From an uncultured Eubacteriales bacterium (GTDB lineage: Bacteria > Bacillota_A > Clostridia > Oscillospirales > Oscillospiraceae): a DNA stretch of 29,529 bases. Below the pieces are notes generated by a model. It was not told where the DNA came from and ran no database searches. It worked only from the letters and a program-made list of their open reading frames with translations. The first letter of the stretch is position 1, and each line of letters opens with the position of its first letter. This document shows, one piece after another, positions 7,893 through 15,886 of the stretch. Where the stretch lies: positions 1-29,529 of the forward strand of contig CATIYU010000143.1 of the NCBI GenBank assembly GCA_949739085.1, read 5' to 3'. The position numbers and the translations under genes are program-made.

Positions 7893-8255
7893 ATGAAAGC
7901 AATTTATTGGCAGAAGGGTGAGGCCCTGGATTACACGCCGGCGGAGGACGTCAAAAACGGCGCTGTCGTTGTTTTGGGTTCCCGTATTGGTATCGCCGCT
8001 GGGGACATCCCGGCGGGCGGTACCGGGACTGTCCACGTGGAGGGCGTGTACAAACTGACCAAGGCCAAGGAGGAGGCCGTGGCCCTCGGTGCGCCGGTTT
8101 ACTACGATGCCTCCGCGGACGTCATCACCGCTGCCGCCTCCACGGAGAGCGGCGAGGAGGATAGCCAGACTACTGTAAATAATGTCCCTGCGGGCTACGC
8201 TGCGGCCCCGGCCGCTGCCGGCGATGCCGCCGTGCTTGTGAAGCTGCCGGGCTGA
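7893..8255 (+). CDS. DUF2190 family capsid decoration-like protein
   Basis: This 120-aa protein has the beta-rich pattern NGAVVVLGSRIGIAAGDIPAG and later VYKLTKAKEEAVALGAPVYYD, typical of DUF2190 proteins encoded right after capsid genes. Those are thought to be shell decoration or cementing proteins, by analogy with lambda gpD. ATG 7893 follows AAGGAGG (7881-7887), which overlaps the capsid stop. The family is recognised; the exact role is inference. Confidence 0.8.
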   Translation: MKAIYWQKGEALDYTPAEDVKNGAVVVLGSRIGIAAGDIPAGGTGTVHVEGVYKLTKAKEEAVALGAPVYYDASADVITAAASTESGEEDSQTTVNNVPAGYAAAPAAAGDAAVLVKLPG

Positions 8256-8277
8256 GACTGGATCGGAGGTGTCCAGG

Positions 8278-8847
8278 ATGGCAAGGAAACTGATTGCACA
8301 GCGCCCTATCCAATATTTCGGGCGCACCTACGCCAGAGGCGCGGCGCTTCCGACCAATGACGCTGTGATGCTGGAGGCTTGGCTGAGAGCCGGCAGCGCC
8401 GTCTGGACGGAGGAGCTTGCGGGGCAGGCCTCTCCCCTCGATATGGTACGCCGTCAGGAGGCTGCCATGCAGGCTGCGGAGCTGCTCGACTCTCTCGGTG
8501 TGGATATCACTGGCGAGGACGGCACCTTTGTGGGCGAGGAGGATCTGAAGGAGCAGCTCCGTATTTTGGGCCAGAGCCTTATGCAGGACTATGACGATCT
8601 CCTTCGCTCCGATTCGGCTTCGCAGGGTGAGGACGCGGAGTGCGGCATGATGGGCACCGATGCCGATGGGCGCTATACGCAGAGCAGCCTGTCCCGCCTG
8701 AACAAGGCGGAGCTCGTATCGCTGGCCGACGCCTTCGGTGTGGACCTCAGCTCGTGCCGGACCAAACCCGAACAGATCAACGCACTCCTGCTTGCCCTGA
8801 GCGGCTCCCACACCGGCGGAGGCACCGCTTCGGAGGGTGGGGTATGA
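8278..8847 (+). CDS. phage head-region protein with C-terminal HeH/SAP-like motif
   Basis: This 189-aa protein has no clear family over most of its length. The N-terminus (IQYFGRTYARGAALPTND) looks like a small beta unit. The last 50 residues contain LNKAELVSLADAFGVDLSSC followed by INALLLAL, the helix-extended-helix pattern seen in SAP/HeH DNA- or RNA-binding motifs. ATG 8278 lies 7 nt after GGAGGT. Its place between the decoration protein and the head-joining gene suggests a head role, perhaps DNA contact. Its stop overlaps the next start (ATGA). Confidence 0.6.
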   Translation: MARKLIAQRPIQYFGRTYARGAALPTNDAVMLEAWLRAGSAVWTEELAGQASPLDMVRRQEAAMQAAELLDSLGVDITGEDGTFVGEEDLKEQLRILGQSLMQDYDDLLRSDSASQGEDAECGMMGTDADGRYTQSSLSRLNKAELVSLADAFGVDLSSCRTKPEQINALLLALSGSHTGGGTASEGGV

Positions 8848-9170
8848 CCTTCAAGGAGATTCTCGCCCAGGATGTCCGCAATGTCTTCCTGAATATGGAC
8901 GAATTTGCGGAGGAGCACATCGTCAATGGAAGACCCATGGCGGTTCAGATTGACGACAACGAGCTCCTGGAGCGGGACAAAGCAGGCACAGGGGTCCACC
9001 AGGATGGACTGTACAAATCCCGGCGCCTGATCTACGTGGCCAGCGCCGACTTCGGTGAACGGCCCGCCATTGGTAACTTGCTGACCTTGGACAAATATGA
9101 GTACCAAGTAGTGAGCTGCGTAGATGAGGCGGGTGTGCTGATTATCGAACTGGGGAGGAAGCGGTTGTGA
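8844..9170 (+). CDS. head-tail joining protein, gpFII-like
   Basis: This 108-aa protein starts with MTFKEILAQDVRNVFLNMDEFA, then a polar stretch, and ends in a beta-rich half (LIYVASADFGERPAIGNLL, then EYQVVSCVDEAGVLIIEL). The small size, the beta-rich end and its position before the minor tail gene fit lambda FII-like head completion proteins. The assignment rests mainly on context. It overlaps both neighbours by four bases, so translation is coupled. Confidence 0.6.
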   Translation: MTFKEILAQDVRNVFLNMDEFAEEHIVNGRPMAVQIDDNELLERDKAGTGVHQDGLYKSRRLIYVASADFGERPAIGNLLTLDKYEYQVVSCVDEAGVLIIELGRKRL

Positions 9171-9754
9171 GCGAGAAGATGATCTCCATTGATATGGAGG
9201 CGGAGCTGCGAAAGATCGTTACACAGCTCAACTCCCTGCCGGATATGATCAAGGCCCCGGACGTGCTGGCCAGGGCGCTGAACAAGACCGCCTTCGAGGC
9301 CAAGCGCAAGCTGGGCAAGGAGGTTCAGAAGGAATATGCTTTGACAGATACGGCGGCCCTCACCCAGAAGAAACGCGGCGGGATGTATCTGGAAAAGGCG
9401 ACAGGTGGCGACCCGGCAGCGGTGCTGCACGCAAAGGGCCCTATGCTGAACGCCCTGGCCTATACCACACAGCCCAACAGCGGCCCTGTAGCAGCCATGA
9501 TGAAGGTCCTGAGCGAGAGCCATATGACCGCAGTCGAGGTGGATGGTCGGAAGGCATTCTTGACCAAGTTCCTCAGCGGCCATGTCGCCCTTGCTCAGCG
9601 AAAGGGACCGGAGCGGCTGCCCATCAAGACGCTGCAGGCCCCGGCAGTCCCGATGCTCTACGGCAAGGTCTATGAGGCCGTGGAGCCGGATGTCTACAGC
9701 ATACTGCAAAAGCATATTCAGCGACAGGTCTCGCAGGTGCTGGGACGGACATAA
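9167..9754 (+). CDS. minor tail protein Z-like (tail/neck completion)
   Basis: This 195-aa protein has the opening of gpZ-type proteins: an amphipathic helix, then VLARALNKTAFEAKRKLGKE. Later come KAFLTKFLSGHVALAQRKG and a C-terminal helix SILQKHIQRQVSQVL. Proteins of this family act at the head-tail connection in lambda and related phages. The GTG at 9167 overlaps the previous stop (GTGA) and is preceded by GGGGAGGAA. It is the last gene before the antisense hicB insertion and is followed by a symmetric hairpin. Confidence 0.72.
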   Translation: MSEKMISIDMEAELRKIVTQLNSLPDMIKAPDVLARALNKTAFEAKRKLGKEVQKEYALTDTAALTQKKRGGMYLEKATGGDPAAVLHAKGPMLNALAYTTQPNSGPVAAMMKVLSESHMTAVEVDGRKAFLTKFLSGHVALAQRKGPERLPIKTLQAPAVPMLYGKVYEAVEPDVYSILQKHIQRQVSQVLGRT

Positions 9755-9759
9755 AAACA

Positions 9760-9779
9760 GCGGCCCCAATCGGGGCCGC
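9760..9779. terminator. hairpin between convergent genes, best as minus-strand terminator
   Basis: GCGGCCCC (9760-9767) and GGGGCCGC (9772-9779) form a perfect 8-bp stem with an AATC loop. On the minus strand it is followed by GTGC-free T-rich sequence (complement of ATAAAAA at 9751-9757), so it terminates hicB well. On the plus strand no T-run follows, so late transcripts could read through toward the tail genes. Confidence 0.65.
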
Positions 9780-9790
9780 CTGCTTGGAAG

Positions 9791-10051
9791 TCAATTGTGC
9801 AGTTTAACCAGGACAACACGTTCATTACGCTGTAGCTGGAGGTCCGAGGCCGGTGTGGGTACGGGAATGGGGCAGCCATCTGCCTCTAAGCCACAAAGGA
9901 CACAGTTTAGTAATTCCTGAGCAGAGAGCAGGGCATCTTTGTCGGTAGTGCCGCTGGTAGCTGCATCGAAATCAGGAAATACCACTGCAATTCTCTGACT
10001 GTCCTCATAAGTGAAGATTGCCGGGTAAGCATCATATTTCAACTTGTCCAT
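9791..10051 (-). CDS. hicB: HicB-family antitoxin-like protein, orphan
   Basis: This 86-aa protein has the HicB partial RNase H fold pattern: YPAIFTYEDSQRIAVVFPDF, then an Ala/Glu-rich helix (ALLSAQELLNCVLCGLEADG), then PIPVPTPASDL and a final VVLVKL strand. HicB normally neutralises the HicA mRNA interferase and represses its own promoter. There is no hicA-sized frame next to it on either strand, and the usual C-terminal HTH or ribbon-helix-helix is missing. ATG 10051 was chosen over GTG 10057 because GGGGG lies at the right distance. It has its own promoter and terminator and is a typical moron insert. Confidence 0.78.
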   Translation of the reverse strand: MDKLKYDAYPAIFTYEDSQRIAVVFPDFDAATSGTTDKDALLSAQELLNCVLCGLEADGCPIPVPTPASDLQLQRNERVVLVKLHN

Positions 10052-10072
10052 AAGCACCCCCTGTATAGGTTT

Positions 10073-10101
10073 AATATGTCACACATTAAGCTGCTTGTCA
10101 A
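10073..10101 (-). promoter_or_regulatory. promoter and possible operator of hicB
   Basis: On the minus strand a perfect -35 TTGACA (10101-10096) is followed after 17 bp by CATATT (10078-10073, four of six consensus bases), about 22 bp before the hicB ATG. An imperfect dyad, AATATGT and ACACATT around base 10080, covers the -10 and may be a repressor site. The elements are seen; the activity and the autoregulation are inferred. Confidence 0.55.
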
Positions 10102-10126
10102 CTGCTGAACAAAAAGGAGGATCGCC

Positions 10127-10606
10127 GTGACCCAAGAATCCCTGCTGGATGCCCTGGTCGATGACCTGACTGCGGCTTTCCAGCATTACCGGCTGAAAAA
10201 CTCCGCCGGCGCGGAACTGGCGGTGCGCGTGTATCCCCAAGACCTCCCTATCCGGGAGGGACTGGACGAGGAGACCGATGGGGAGGCGCCGCCGGAGCCG
10301 TACATCATTGTCCGCCTCCCCGCCGGGGAGCTGCCCGGCCAGGACAGCTGCCAGACTGTGCAGGCGGTACTGGTGATCTGCGTCCACGACCCCGACCCGA
10401 ACCGGCAGGGCTACCGGGACGCACTGCACATCGTCAACACCATCCTGCTCCACTACGGCGCCAGCGGCGTCGTTGGCAGACGCTATGTTCTGCAATACCC
10501 GATCAAGTGGGCCGTGCAGGAGGAGGACACCTACCCCTACTATTTCGCGGCCATGGCGCTGACCTTTGACGCGCCGGCTATCTTTAAGGAGGTCCCGGAG
10601 ACATGA
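10127..10606 (+). CDS. putative tail terminator/completion protein
   Basis: This 159-aa protein opens the tail operon. It has an N-terminal helix (LLDALVDDLTAAFQHY), the segment VRVYPQDLPIREGLDEE, a strand region (PYIIVRLPAGELPG and VQAVLVICVHDPDPN) and the C-terminal YPIKWAVQEEDTYPYYFAAM. The beta-alpha-beta layout and the place just before the sheath gene fit tail terminator proteins that cap the contractile tube. The assignment is by context and fold pattern only. The GTG start follows AAAAAGGAGG; the stop overlaps the next ATG. Confidence 0.55.
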   Translation: MTQESLLDALVDDLTAAFQHYRLKNSAGAELAVRVYPQDLPIREGLDEETDGEAPPEPYIIVRLPAGELPGQDSCQTVQAVLVICVHDPDPNRQGYRDALHIVNTILLHYGASGVVGRRYVLQYPIKWAVQEEDTYPYYFAAMALTFDAPAIFKEVPET

Positions 10607-10890
10607 CAAAAAAGAGAGCCCCGTCACCGCCCAAGCCGGCGGCCAATTCCGGCCCGGTGGTCTACTGCGGCCCCACAATCCCCGGCACGGCCCGCCAGTA
10701 CACGGTGTACCGCGGCGGAGTTCCCGCGGCGCTGGCCGCCGCCGCCGCGGATAACCCGGCGCTTGGCCGGCTGATCCTGCCGCTGGACCGGCTGCCGGAA
10801 GCCAGGCGGTGTATCCATAGCAAATCCGGCCACATCTACCGCCTGTTTCGTCTGGCGCAAACGAAGCAGGCCAGTCAGAAGGAGGGATAA
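10603..10890 (+). CDS. small hypothetical tail-region protein
   Basis: This 95-aa protein has a Pro/Ala-rich N-terminus, then VVYCGPTIPGTARQYTVYRG, an Ala-rich helix (AALAAAAADNPALGRLILPL) and a basic C-terminus. I do not recognise a characterised family. Small proteins of this pattern occur between the tail terminator and sheath genes in clostridial contractile phages, so a tail assembly role is likely. It overlaps the previous gene by four bases and has AAGGAGG upstream; the sheath gene starts three bases after its stop. Confidence 0.55.
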   Translation: MTKKRAPSPPKPAANSGPVVYCGPTIPGTARQYTVYRGGVPAALAAAAADNPALGRLILPLDRLPEARRCIHSKSGHIYRLFRLAQTKQASQKEG

Positions 10891-10893
10891 CGT

Positions 10894-12360
10894 ATGGCCT
10901 ATTACCATGGCGTATACAACTCGGAGCAGGACACCAGCCTGACTCCCCCCATCCAAGGCAGCGCCGGGCTGCAGGTGGTGTTCGGTACCGCGCCGATCCA
11001 TCTGGCAAAGGATCCCGCGAAAGCTGTCAACACTCCCCTGCTCTGCTACTCCTTCAAGGAGTGCATCCAGTCTGCCGGGTACTCCGATGACTGGAAGAAC
11101 TTCACCCTCTGTCAGTCTGTGGATGCCAGCTTCCGGGTGTTCAATGTGGCCCCCATCGTCCTGGTAAACGTGCTGGATCCCAGCAAGAACGCCCATGTGA
11201 CAGCTTATGAGGCGGAGGAGATCACCGTCAATGACGGCCAGGCACTGTATACGCAGCCCTACGTGCTGCTGGACAGCTTGGAGGTCAAGGCCGGCGAAAC
11301 CATTCTGGAGGCAGGTACGGACTACGAGGCCAGCCATGATGACACCGGCAGTGTGGTGATCCTGCTGCTCTCTGAGGCGGCGCTGGCCGCTGAGACGGTG
11401 TCTGTCTCAGCCAAGGGGCTCAACCCCGCGGGCGTGACCCGCGAGGACATTGTGGGCGGCGTCAACGTACTTACCGGGCAGGAGACCGGCCTGGAGCTGG
11501 TGCGCCAGATCTATCCCAAGTTGGGCATGGTGCCCGGCCAGCTCCTTGCCCCCGGCTGGAGCGGGGACCCGGTGGTTGCCGCAGCGCTCCAGTCCAAGAC
11601 GGAGGCCATTAATGGCGTCTTTGAATGCACTGGCCTTCTGGATATCCCCACGGAGGGTGAGAATGGCGCAAAGGTCTATACCGATGTGAAGACGGCCAAG
11701 GAGAAGCTGGGAGCCTCCTCTACGCACGTGGCGGCCCTCTGGCCCATGGTGGCGGTGGGAGACAAGGTCTACCACTACTCCGCTATGTTTGCCGCTCTGA
11801 CGGCCTACTCCGACGCAGAGAATGGGGATGTGCCCTATGACAGCCCCTCCAACAAGGACCTCCGCGTTACCGCCACGGTGCTCGCAGACGGCACAGAGGT
11901 GGTGCTGGATCAGCAGCAGGCCAATGAAGTGCTGAACGCAAATGGTATTATTACCGCCATCAACGCGGAGGGGTTCCGCTCCTGGGGCAACAGCACGGCG
12001 GCCTATCCCGCCACCACGGATCCCAAGGACCGCTGGCTTGCTGTGCGCCGGTTCTTTAACTGGGACGGCAACAACTTCATTCGCACCTACAGTCAAAAGG
12101 TGGACCGGCCGGGCAACACCCGCCTGATCCAGTCCATTGTGGACAGCCAGAACGTGATCGGTAACGGCTATGTGGCCCGGCAGTACTGCGCCGGGTACCG
12201 TCTGGAGTTCCGTGCCGCGGATAACCCGGTGACGAATCTGTTGAACGGCCATCTGGCCGTCCGCTCCTTCCTCGCCCCGTTTATCCCCACGGAGTACTTT
12301 GAAAATATCCGGGAATATGATGTGACCGCCCTGCAGGCGGTTCTGACAGGAGGAGCCTGA
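10894..12360 (+). CDS. contractile tail sheath protein
   Basis: This 488-aa protein starts MAYYHGVYNSEQDTSL and continues with GLQVVFGTAPIHLA, typical of sheath N-termini. The C-terminal conserved block includes WGNSTAAYPATTDPKDRWLAVRR (split by the family core) and NPVTNLLNGHLAVRSFLAPF. Polymerised around the tube, it contracts to drive the tube through the cell envelope. The presence of sheath, tube, gpV and J shows a myovirus tail. The ribosome site AGAAGGAGG precedes ATG 10894; the tube gene follows after one base. Confidence 0.95.
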   Translation: MAYYHGVYNSEQDTSLTPPIQGSAGLQVVFGTAPIHLAKDPAKAVNTPLLCYSFKECIQSAGYSDDWKNFTLCQSVDASFRVFNVAPIVLVNVLDPSKNAHVTAYEAEEITVNDGQALYTQPYVLLDSLEVKAGETILEAGTDYEASHDDTGSVVILLLSEAALAAETVSVSAKGLNPAGVTREDIVGGVNVLTGQETGLELVRQIYPKLGMVPGQLLAPGWSGDPVVAAALQSKTEAINGVFECTGLLDIPTEGENGAKVYTDVKTAKEKLGASSTHVAALWPMVAVGDKVYHYSAMFAALTAYSDAENGDVPYDSPSNKDLRVTATVLADGTEVVLDQQQANEVLNANGIITAINAEGFRSWGNSTAAYPATTDPKDRWLAVRRFFNWDGNNFIRTYSQKVDRPGNTRLIQSIVDSQNVIGNGYVARQYCAGYRLEFRAADNPVTNLLNGHLAVRSFLAPFIPTEYFENIREYDVTALQAVLTGGA

Positions 12361-12361
12361 T

Positions 12362-12886
12362 ATGAGCGGTGCAAAGACAATCCCCACCAAGATCAATCGT
12401 TACAACGTCTATAACGCCGGCAACCGCCTGCTGGGCATGGGCGACGAGATGCCTCTGCCAGACTTTGAGTCCCTTACCGAGACCATCAGCGGCGCCGGTA
12501 TCCTCGGCGAGATCGATGACCCCACGGTGGGCTACTTCACCAATCAGGAGGTCGAAATCCCCTTCCGCGTGACGGACGAGGAGGCGGTGGATATGCTGGA
12601 TATGACCAAGGCTGTCCCGCTTACCATCCGCGGCGCCGCGCAGACTACCAACAGCGAGGGCGATATTGAGTTCCGGCAGATCCGGGTGGTGATCCGGGGG
12701 CGCAGCGCCAATTTCACCCCCGGTAAGCTGAAGGCGGGCAGCCAGATGGAGACCAAGCTCACCTTGACCCTGCTCTACATCCTCATTGAGATGGATGGGG
12801 AGCCCCTTGTGGAGCTGGACAAGCTCAACGAGGTGTTCAAAATCCGCGGTCGGGATGTTCTGGCCAAGATTAAGGAGATGTGCTGA
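12362..12886 (+). CDS. phage major tail tube protein (P2 FII-like)
   Basis: This 174-aa protein matches P2 FII-type tube proteins in size and sequence: the N-terminal INRYNVYNAGNRLLGMGDEM, the mid block EIPFRVTDEEAVDML and the C-terminal LTLTLLYILIEMDGEPLVEL. It stacks into the inner tube through which DNA passes. It starts one base after the sheath stop, with AGGAGG inside the sheath end. It is followed by the tail chaperone as in P2. Confidence 0.93.
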   Translation: MSGAKTIPTKINRYNVYNAGNRLLGMGDEMPLPDFESLTETISGAGILGEIDDPTVGYFTNQEVEIPFRVTDEEAVDMLDMTKAVPLTIRGAAQTTNSEGDIEFRQIRVVIRGRSANFTPGKLKAGSQMETKLTLTLLYILIEMDGEPLVELDKLNEVFKIRGRDVLAKIKEMC

Positions 12887-12888
12887 AG

Positions 12889-13245
12889 ATGGATGACAAG
12901 GAAAAGAAGGTTTCTTCCCTCTCTGAGACGGAGGAGCAGAACGAGCTGGTTCTGACGCTCCGCAAGCCCTACACCTTCGAGGGTCAAACCTATACGGAGC
13001 TGGACCTCAGCGGCCTGGAGGCCGTCACAGCGGGGATGCTGGAGCGGGTGAGCAAGACGGTACTCCAGCAGGCCCCCGGGCTGAATCCCGGCCTCTTGGA
13101 GATGTCTATGCCCTACTGCATGGAGCTGGCGGCGCGGGTATTGGGTCAGCCCCGGGAGTTCTTCCACAGTCTCCCCGCCGGCGACGCCATCGGCCTGAAG
13201 TCCCTGATCACAAATTTTCTCTACGGCGGGGATGGCGAGGAGTAA
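12889..13245 (+). CDS. tail assembly chaperone, short form (gpE-like)
   Basis: This 118-aa protein sits between tube and tape measure, exactly where P2 gpE and lambda gpG lie. It contains LVLTLRKPYTFEGQTYTELD and GLEAVTAGMLERVSKTV, the pattern of Mu gp41/P2 E-type tail assembly proteins. ATG 12889 is 11 nt after TAAGGAG; GTG 12880 is too close to that site. Near its end is a slippery A AAT TTT heptamer in the correct phase, so a fraction of ribosomes should make a longer product (see the extension entry). These chaperones coat the tape measure before tube polymerisation. Confidence 0.8.
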   Translation: MDDKEKKVSSLSETEEQNELVLTLRKPYTFEGQTYTELDLSGLEAVTAGMLERVSKTVLQQAPGLNPGLLEMSMPYCMELAARVLGQPREFFHSLPAGDAIGLKSLITNFLYGGDGEE

Positions 13246-13252
13246 CCCCCGC
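13212..13252 (+). promoter_or_regulatory. programmed -1 ribosomal frameshift signal
   Basis: The heptamer A AAT TTT (13212-13218) has the X XXY YYZ form in the zero frame of the chaperone gene. A 7-base spacer follows, then a GCGGGG arm (13226-13231) that pairs with CCCCGC (13247-13252). Heptamer, spacer and stem together are the classical -1 recoding signal. The zero-frame stop (13243-13245) lies in the hairpin loop. Confidence 0.75.
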
Positions 13253-13400
13253 TGAGATTCGCAAGTGCTGCATGGCGCTGGCTCTCACGCTCCACGATGG
13301 GATGGACTACTACCTGCGTATGCCCTTGGATGAGCTGAACGAGACCGCGGAGATGCTGGTGGCCTATCTGGAGGAGGTGGCGCGGCGTGGCAAGAAATAG
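13218..13400 (+). CDS. tail assembly chaperone -1 frameshift extension (E'/T-like)
   Basis: The -1 frame is open from the slippery site to a TAG at 13398-13400 and encodes about 60 residues, ending LNETAEMLVAYLEEVARRGKK. The middle part (RKCCMALALTLHDGMDYYLR) is helical, like the small E'/T domains. With the shift the fusion product would be 170 aa. There is no good independent start and ribosome site for this frame, which supports expression by frameshifting, as in P2 E+E' and lambda GT. It overlaps the tape measure start by 14 bases. Confidence 0.75.
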   Translation, partial: SLRRGWRGVTPAEIRKCCMALALTLHDGMDYYLRMPLDELNETAEMLVAYLEEVARRGKK

Positions 13401-15667
13401 TACCTATCAGCTGATGCTGAAGATCTGCGGCAAAGCGGACAGCTCCCTGAAAGCCGCCTGTTCCGCGGCGCAGCGGGACCTGACCACCTTGGGAAATGCG
13501 GCGAAGTCCCGCGGGGAAGGTAGCGGCGACTGCCGCGGCTGCCGTCGCCGGTGCAGCTGCCGCCGCAGGAACCGCCGCGCTGAAATCCGGGATGGAGTAT
13601 CAGGCCCAGCTCTCCAACATTTCCACGCTGTTGGTAGGAACGGCGGATGAAGTGACCGCCCGCACGGCGGAGATCGGGAAGCAGGTCCTTGAAGTATCCA
13701 ACCGCACCGGCGTGGCCACGGATAATCTGACCGATGGTATGTACCAAGTCATCTCCGCCTTTGGAGACAGCGCGGACGCCGCCAGCCAGTTGGAGGTTGC
13801 GGCGAAAGCGGCGGCCGCCGGCAATGCCACCACAACGGACAGTATCAACCTCCTGTCCGCGGTAACCAAGGGCTACGGCGACACATCGGCGGCCGCTGTG
13901 CAGAAGGCGGCGGATCTCTCCTTCGCCACGGTACGTTTGGGTCAGACTTCCTTCCCAGAGCTGGCCGCCTCCATGGGTAAGGTGATCCCCCTGTCCAGCA
14001 CCCTGGGCTTGGAACAGGAGCAGCTGTTTGGCGCCATGGCCACGTTGACCGGCGTGACCGGCTCCACAGCGGAGGTGGTGACACAGCTGAAGGCCACCAT
14101 GCAGAGCTTCCTTTCCCCCTCCAAGAATATGCAGGCGGCGCTGGCCTCCATGGGCTATGCCAGTGGCCAGGCGCTGCTGGAGAGTGAGGGCCTGCAGGGA
14201 GCTCTGAACGCGCTGAAAAACAGCGTGCATGGGGATGAATTGGCGTTTGCCGGCCTGTTCTCCTCTGTGGAGGCCCAGACCGCCGTACTGGCTATGGCTG
14301 GCACCCAGTCAGAGAATTTAGCCAGTAAGACGGCGGAAATGTACACCGCCGCCGGCGCAGCGGACACCGCCTTCCAGCGCCAGACCAACAGCATGAAGTA
14401 CACAGCCCAAGCAATCAAAAATCTGGGTAAAAACTTCCTGACGCAGATTGGAACCTATATGCTGCCATATGTCAATGAATTGGCGGAGAAGGCAATCCCC
14501 AAGATTCAGGCTGCGCTGGAGGCCGCTGGAAGCTATGTGGAGAATGACCTCATCCCTACCGCAGAGCGGGCCGCACGGTGGCTCGGAGAAAACCGGGCGG
14601 CGATCCTGGCGGTAGCCGCTGCCGCAGTTGCCGCTGTAGGGGCTTTTAAGGGCCTGAAAACAGCCACAGCCGCTGTGGGGACGGTAAAGAATCTCTCCAT
14701 AATACTCAAAGCGGCCGCCCAGGGCGGCGGACTGCTGAGCAAGGTACTGGGCGTTGGCAGCGTGAAGCTGGCCCTGATCGCCGGCGCCGCAGCCCTGCTG
14801 GCGGCAGGGTTCGTGTACCTGTGGAATAAGAGCGAGAAATTCCGTGAGGCTGTCTCTGGCATCCTGACGAAGCTGCAGCCGCTGGGCCAGGCGTTTCTAT
14901 CCCTGGTTTCGGTGGCGGGCGGCCAGTTGGTTCCCGTGCTGGAGCTGGTCGGTTCGGTGCTGCTGAACGGGCTGGAAAATGCCATCGTGGTACTGGGACC
15001 CTCTATCCAAAATATCATCGGGCTGTTTACTGGCCTGCTGACCTTTATCACCGGCGTATTTTCAGGCGACTGGGAAAAAGCGTGGCAGGGAATCTGTGAT
15101 ATCTTCAAGAATCTGTTTTCAGGCTTGGTGAATATCGGAAAAATTCCCATTAACGCTGTAATTGGTGCCATCAACACAGTGATAGGTGCCATCAACCAAG
15201 CCGGCTTCACAATTCCCGACTGGGTGCCGGTGGTAGGCGGTAAGAGCTTCTCCATCAACCTGCCCCAGATCCCCATGCTGGCCGCCGGCGGCATCGTCAC
15301 GGCACCCACCATCCTGGAGGCTGGCGAAGGCGGGGAGCCGGAAGCTATCCTGCCTCTGAGTAAGCTGGCAGCCCTGCTGGATGACCTGTCCGGCAGGCGG
15401 CCCCCGGAGGGAAAATCACCCCCGGAGGTTCAAGACTTGGATGGGGACTGGCCATATCCCTTCCCCACTGGCCGGCCCCGGCCCACTGGCGGCGCAGGGG
15501 TGCCCGGCAAGGAGGAGAAGGTCGTCTTTGCCCCGGTGTTCAACTTCTACGGACCTGCTGGCAAAGCGGAGGCGGAGGAGGCGGCACGGATCAGCTTCCA
15601 GGAGTTCAAGCGGATGTGGCGCCAGCTCCAGGACGAGGAGCGGAGGAAGAACCTGCAAAAGGCATAG
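13387..15667 (+). pseudogene. tail tape measure protein, frameshifted near its N-terminus
   Basis: GTG 13387 opens a tape measure N-terminus (STYQLMLKICGKADSSLKAA), but after about 42 codons the frame turns into Cys/Arg-rich nonsense and stops at 13650. The frame one base later carries the rest, from KVAATAAAAVAGAAA to 15667. Removing one G from the GGGG run at 13513-13516 restores a continuous 759-aa protein. The body has the TP901/PhageMin tail-tape pattern (LSNISTLLVGTADEVTA, GDTSAAAVQKAADLSFATV), hydrophobic segments around 14600-14680, 14760-14830 and 15000-15065, and a Pro-rich C-terminal region. It sets tail length. ATG 13496 could start the large part but has no proper ribosome site. 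Confidence 0.82.
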
Positions 15668-15676
15668 GAGAATGAT

Positions 15677-15886
15677 ATGGACGGTACCTACACCACCCGG
15701 CAAGGGGACGCTTGGGACGCCATTGCGTACCGGGTATATGGCAGCGAGGCATACACCGGCTTCCTGATGGAGCACAATCCCCGCTACCTGGGAATCTTCG
15801 TATTCGGTCCCGGCGTAACCCTGCAAACACCGGAGCTGCCGGCGAATGTACAGGCAGCCGGCCTGCCAGTTTGGAGGACTGTATGA
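15677..15886 (+). CDS. tail protein X, LysM-like (P2 gpX)
   Basis: This 69-aa protein matches the P2 gpX family: YTTRQGDAWDAIAYRVYGSE at the start, then FLMEHNPRYLGIFVFGPGV and LQTPELP. The fold is LysM-like and probably binds peptidoglycan or links tape measure and hub. The ATG follows AGGAG; its stop overlaps the gpD start (ATGA), as in P2-like operons. Confidence 0.9.
   Translation: MDGTYTTRQGDAWDAIAYRVYGSEAYTGFLMEHNPRYLGIFVFGPGVTLQTPELPANVQAAGLPVWRTV

Noticed and set aside
9755..10126. A hicA toxin beside hicB
   Set aside because: No frame of 50-80 codons with the HicA pattern exists on either strand in the gap; the neighbours are clear tail genes.
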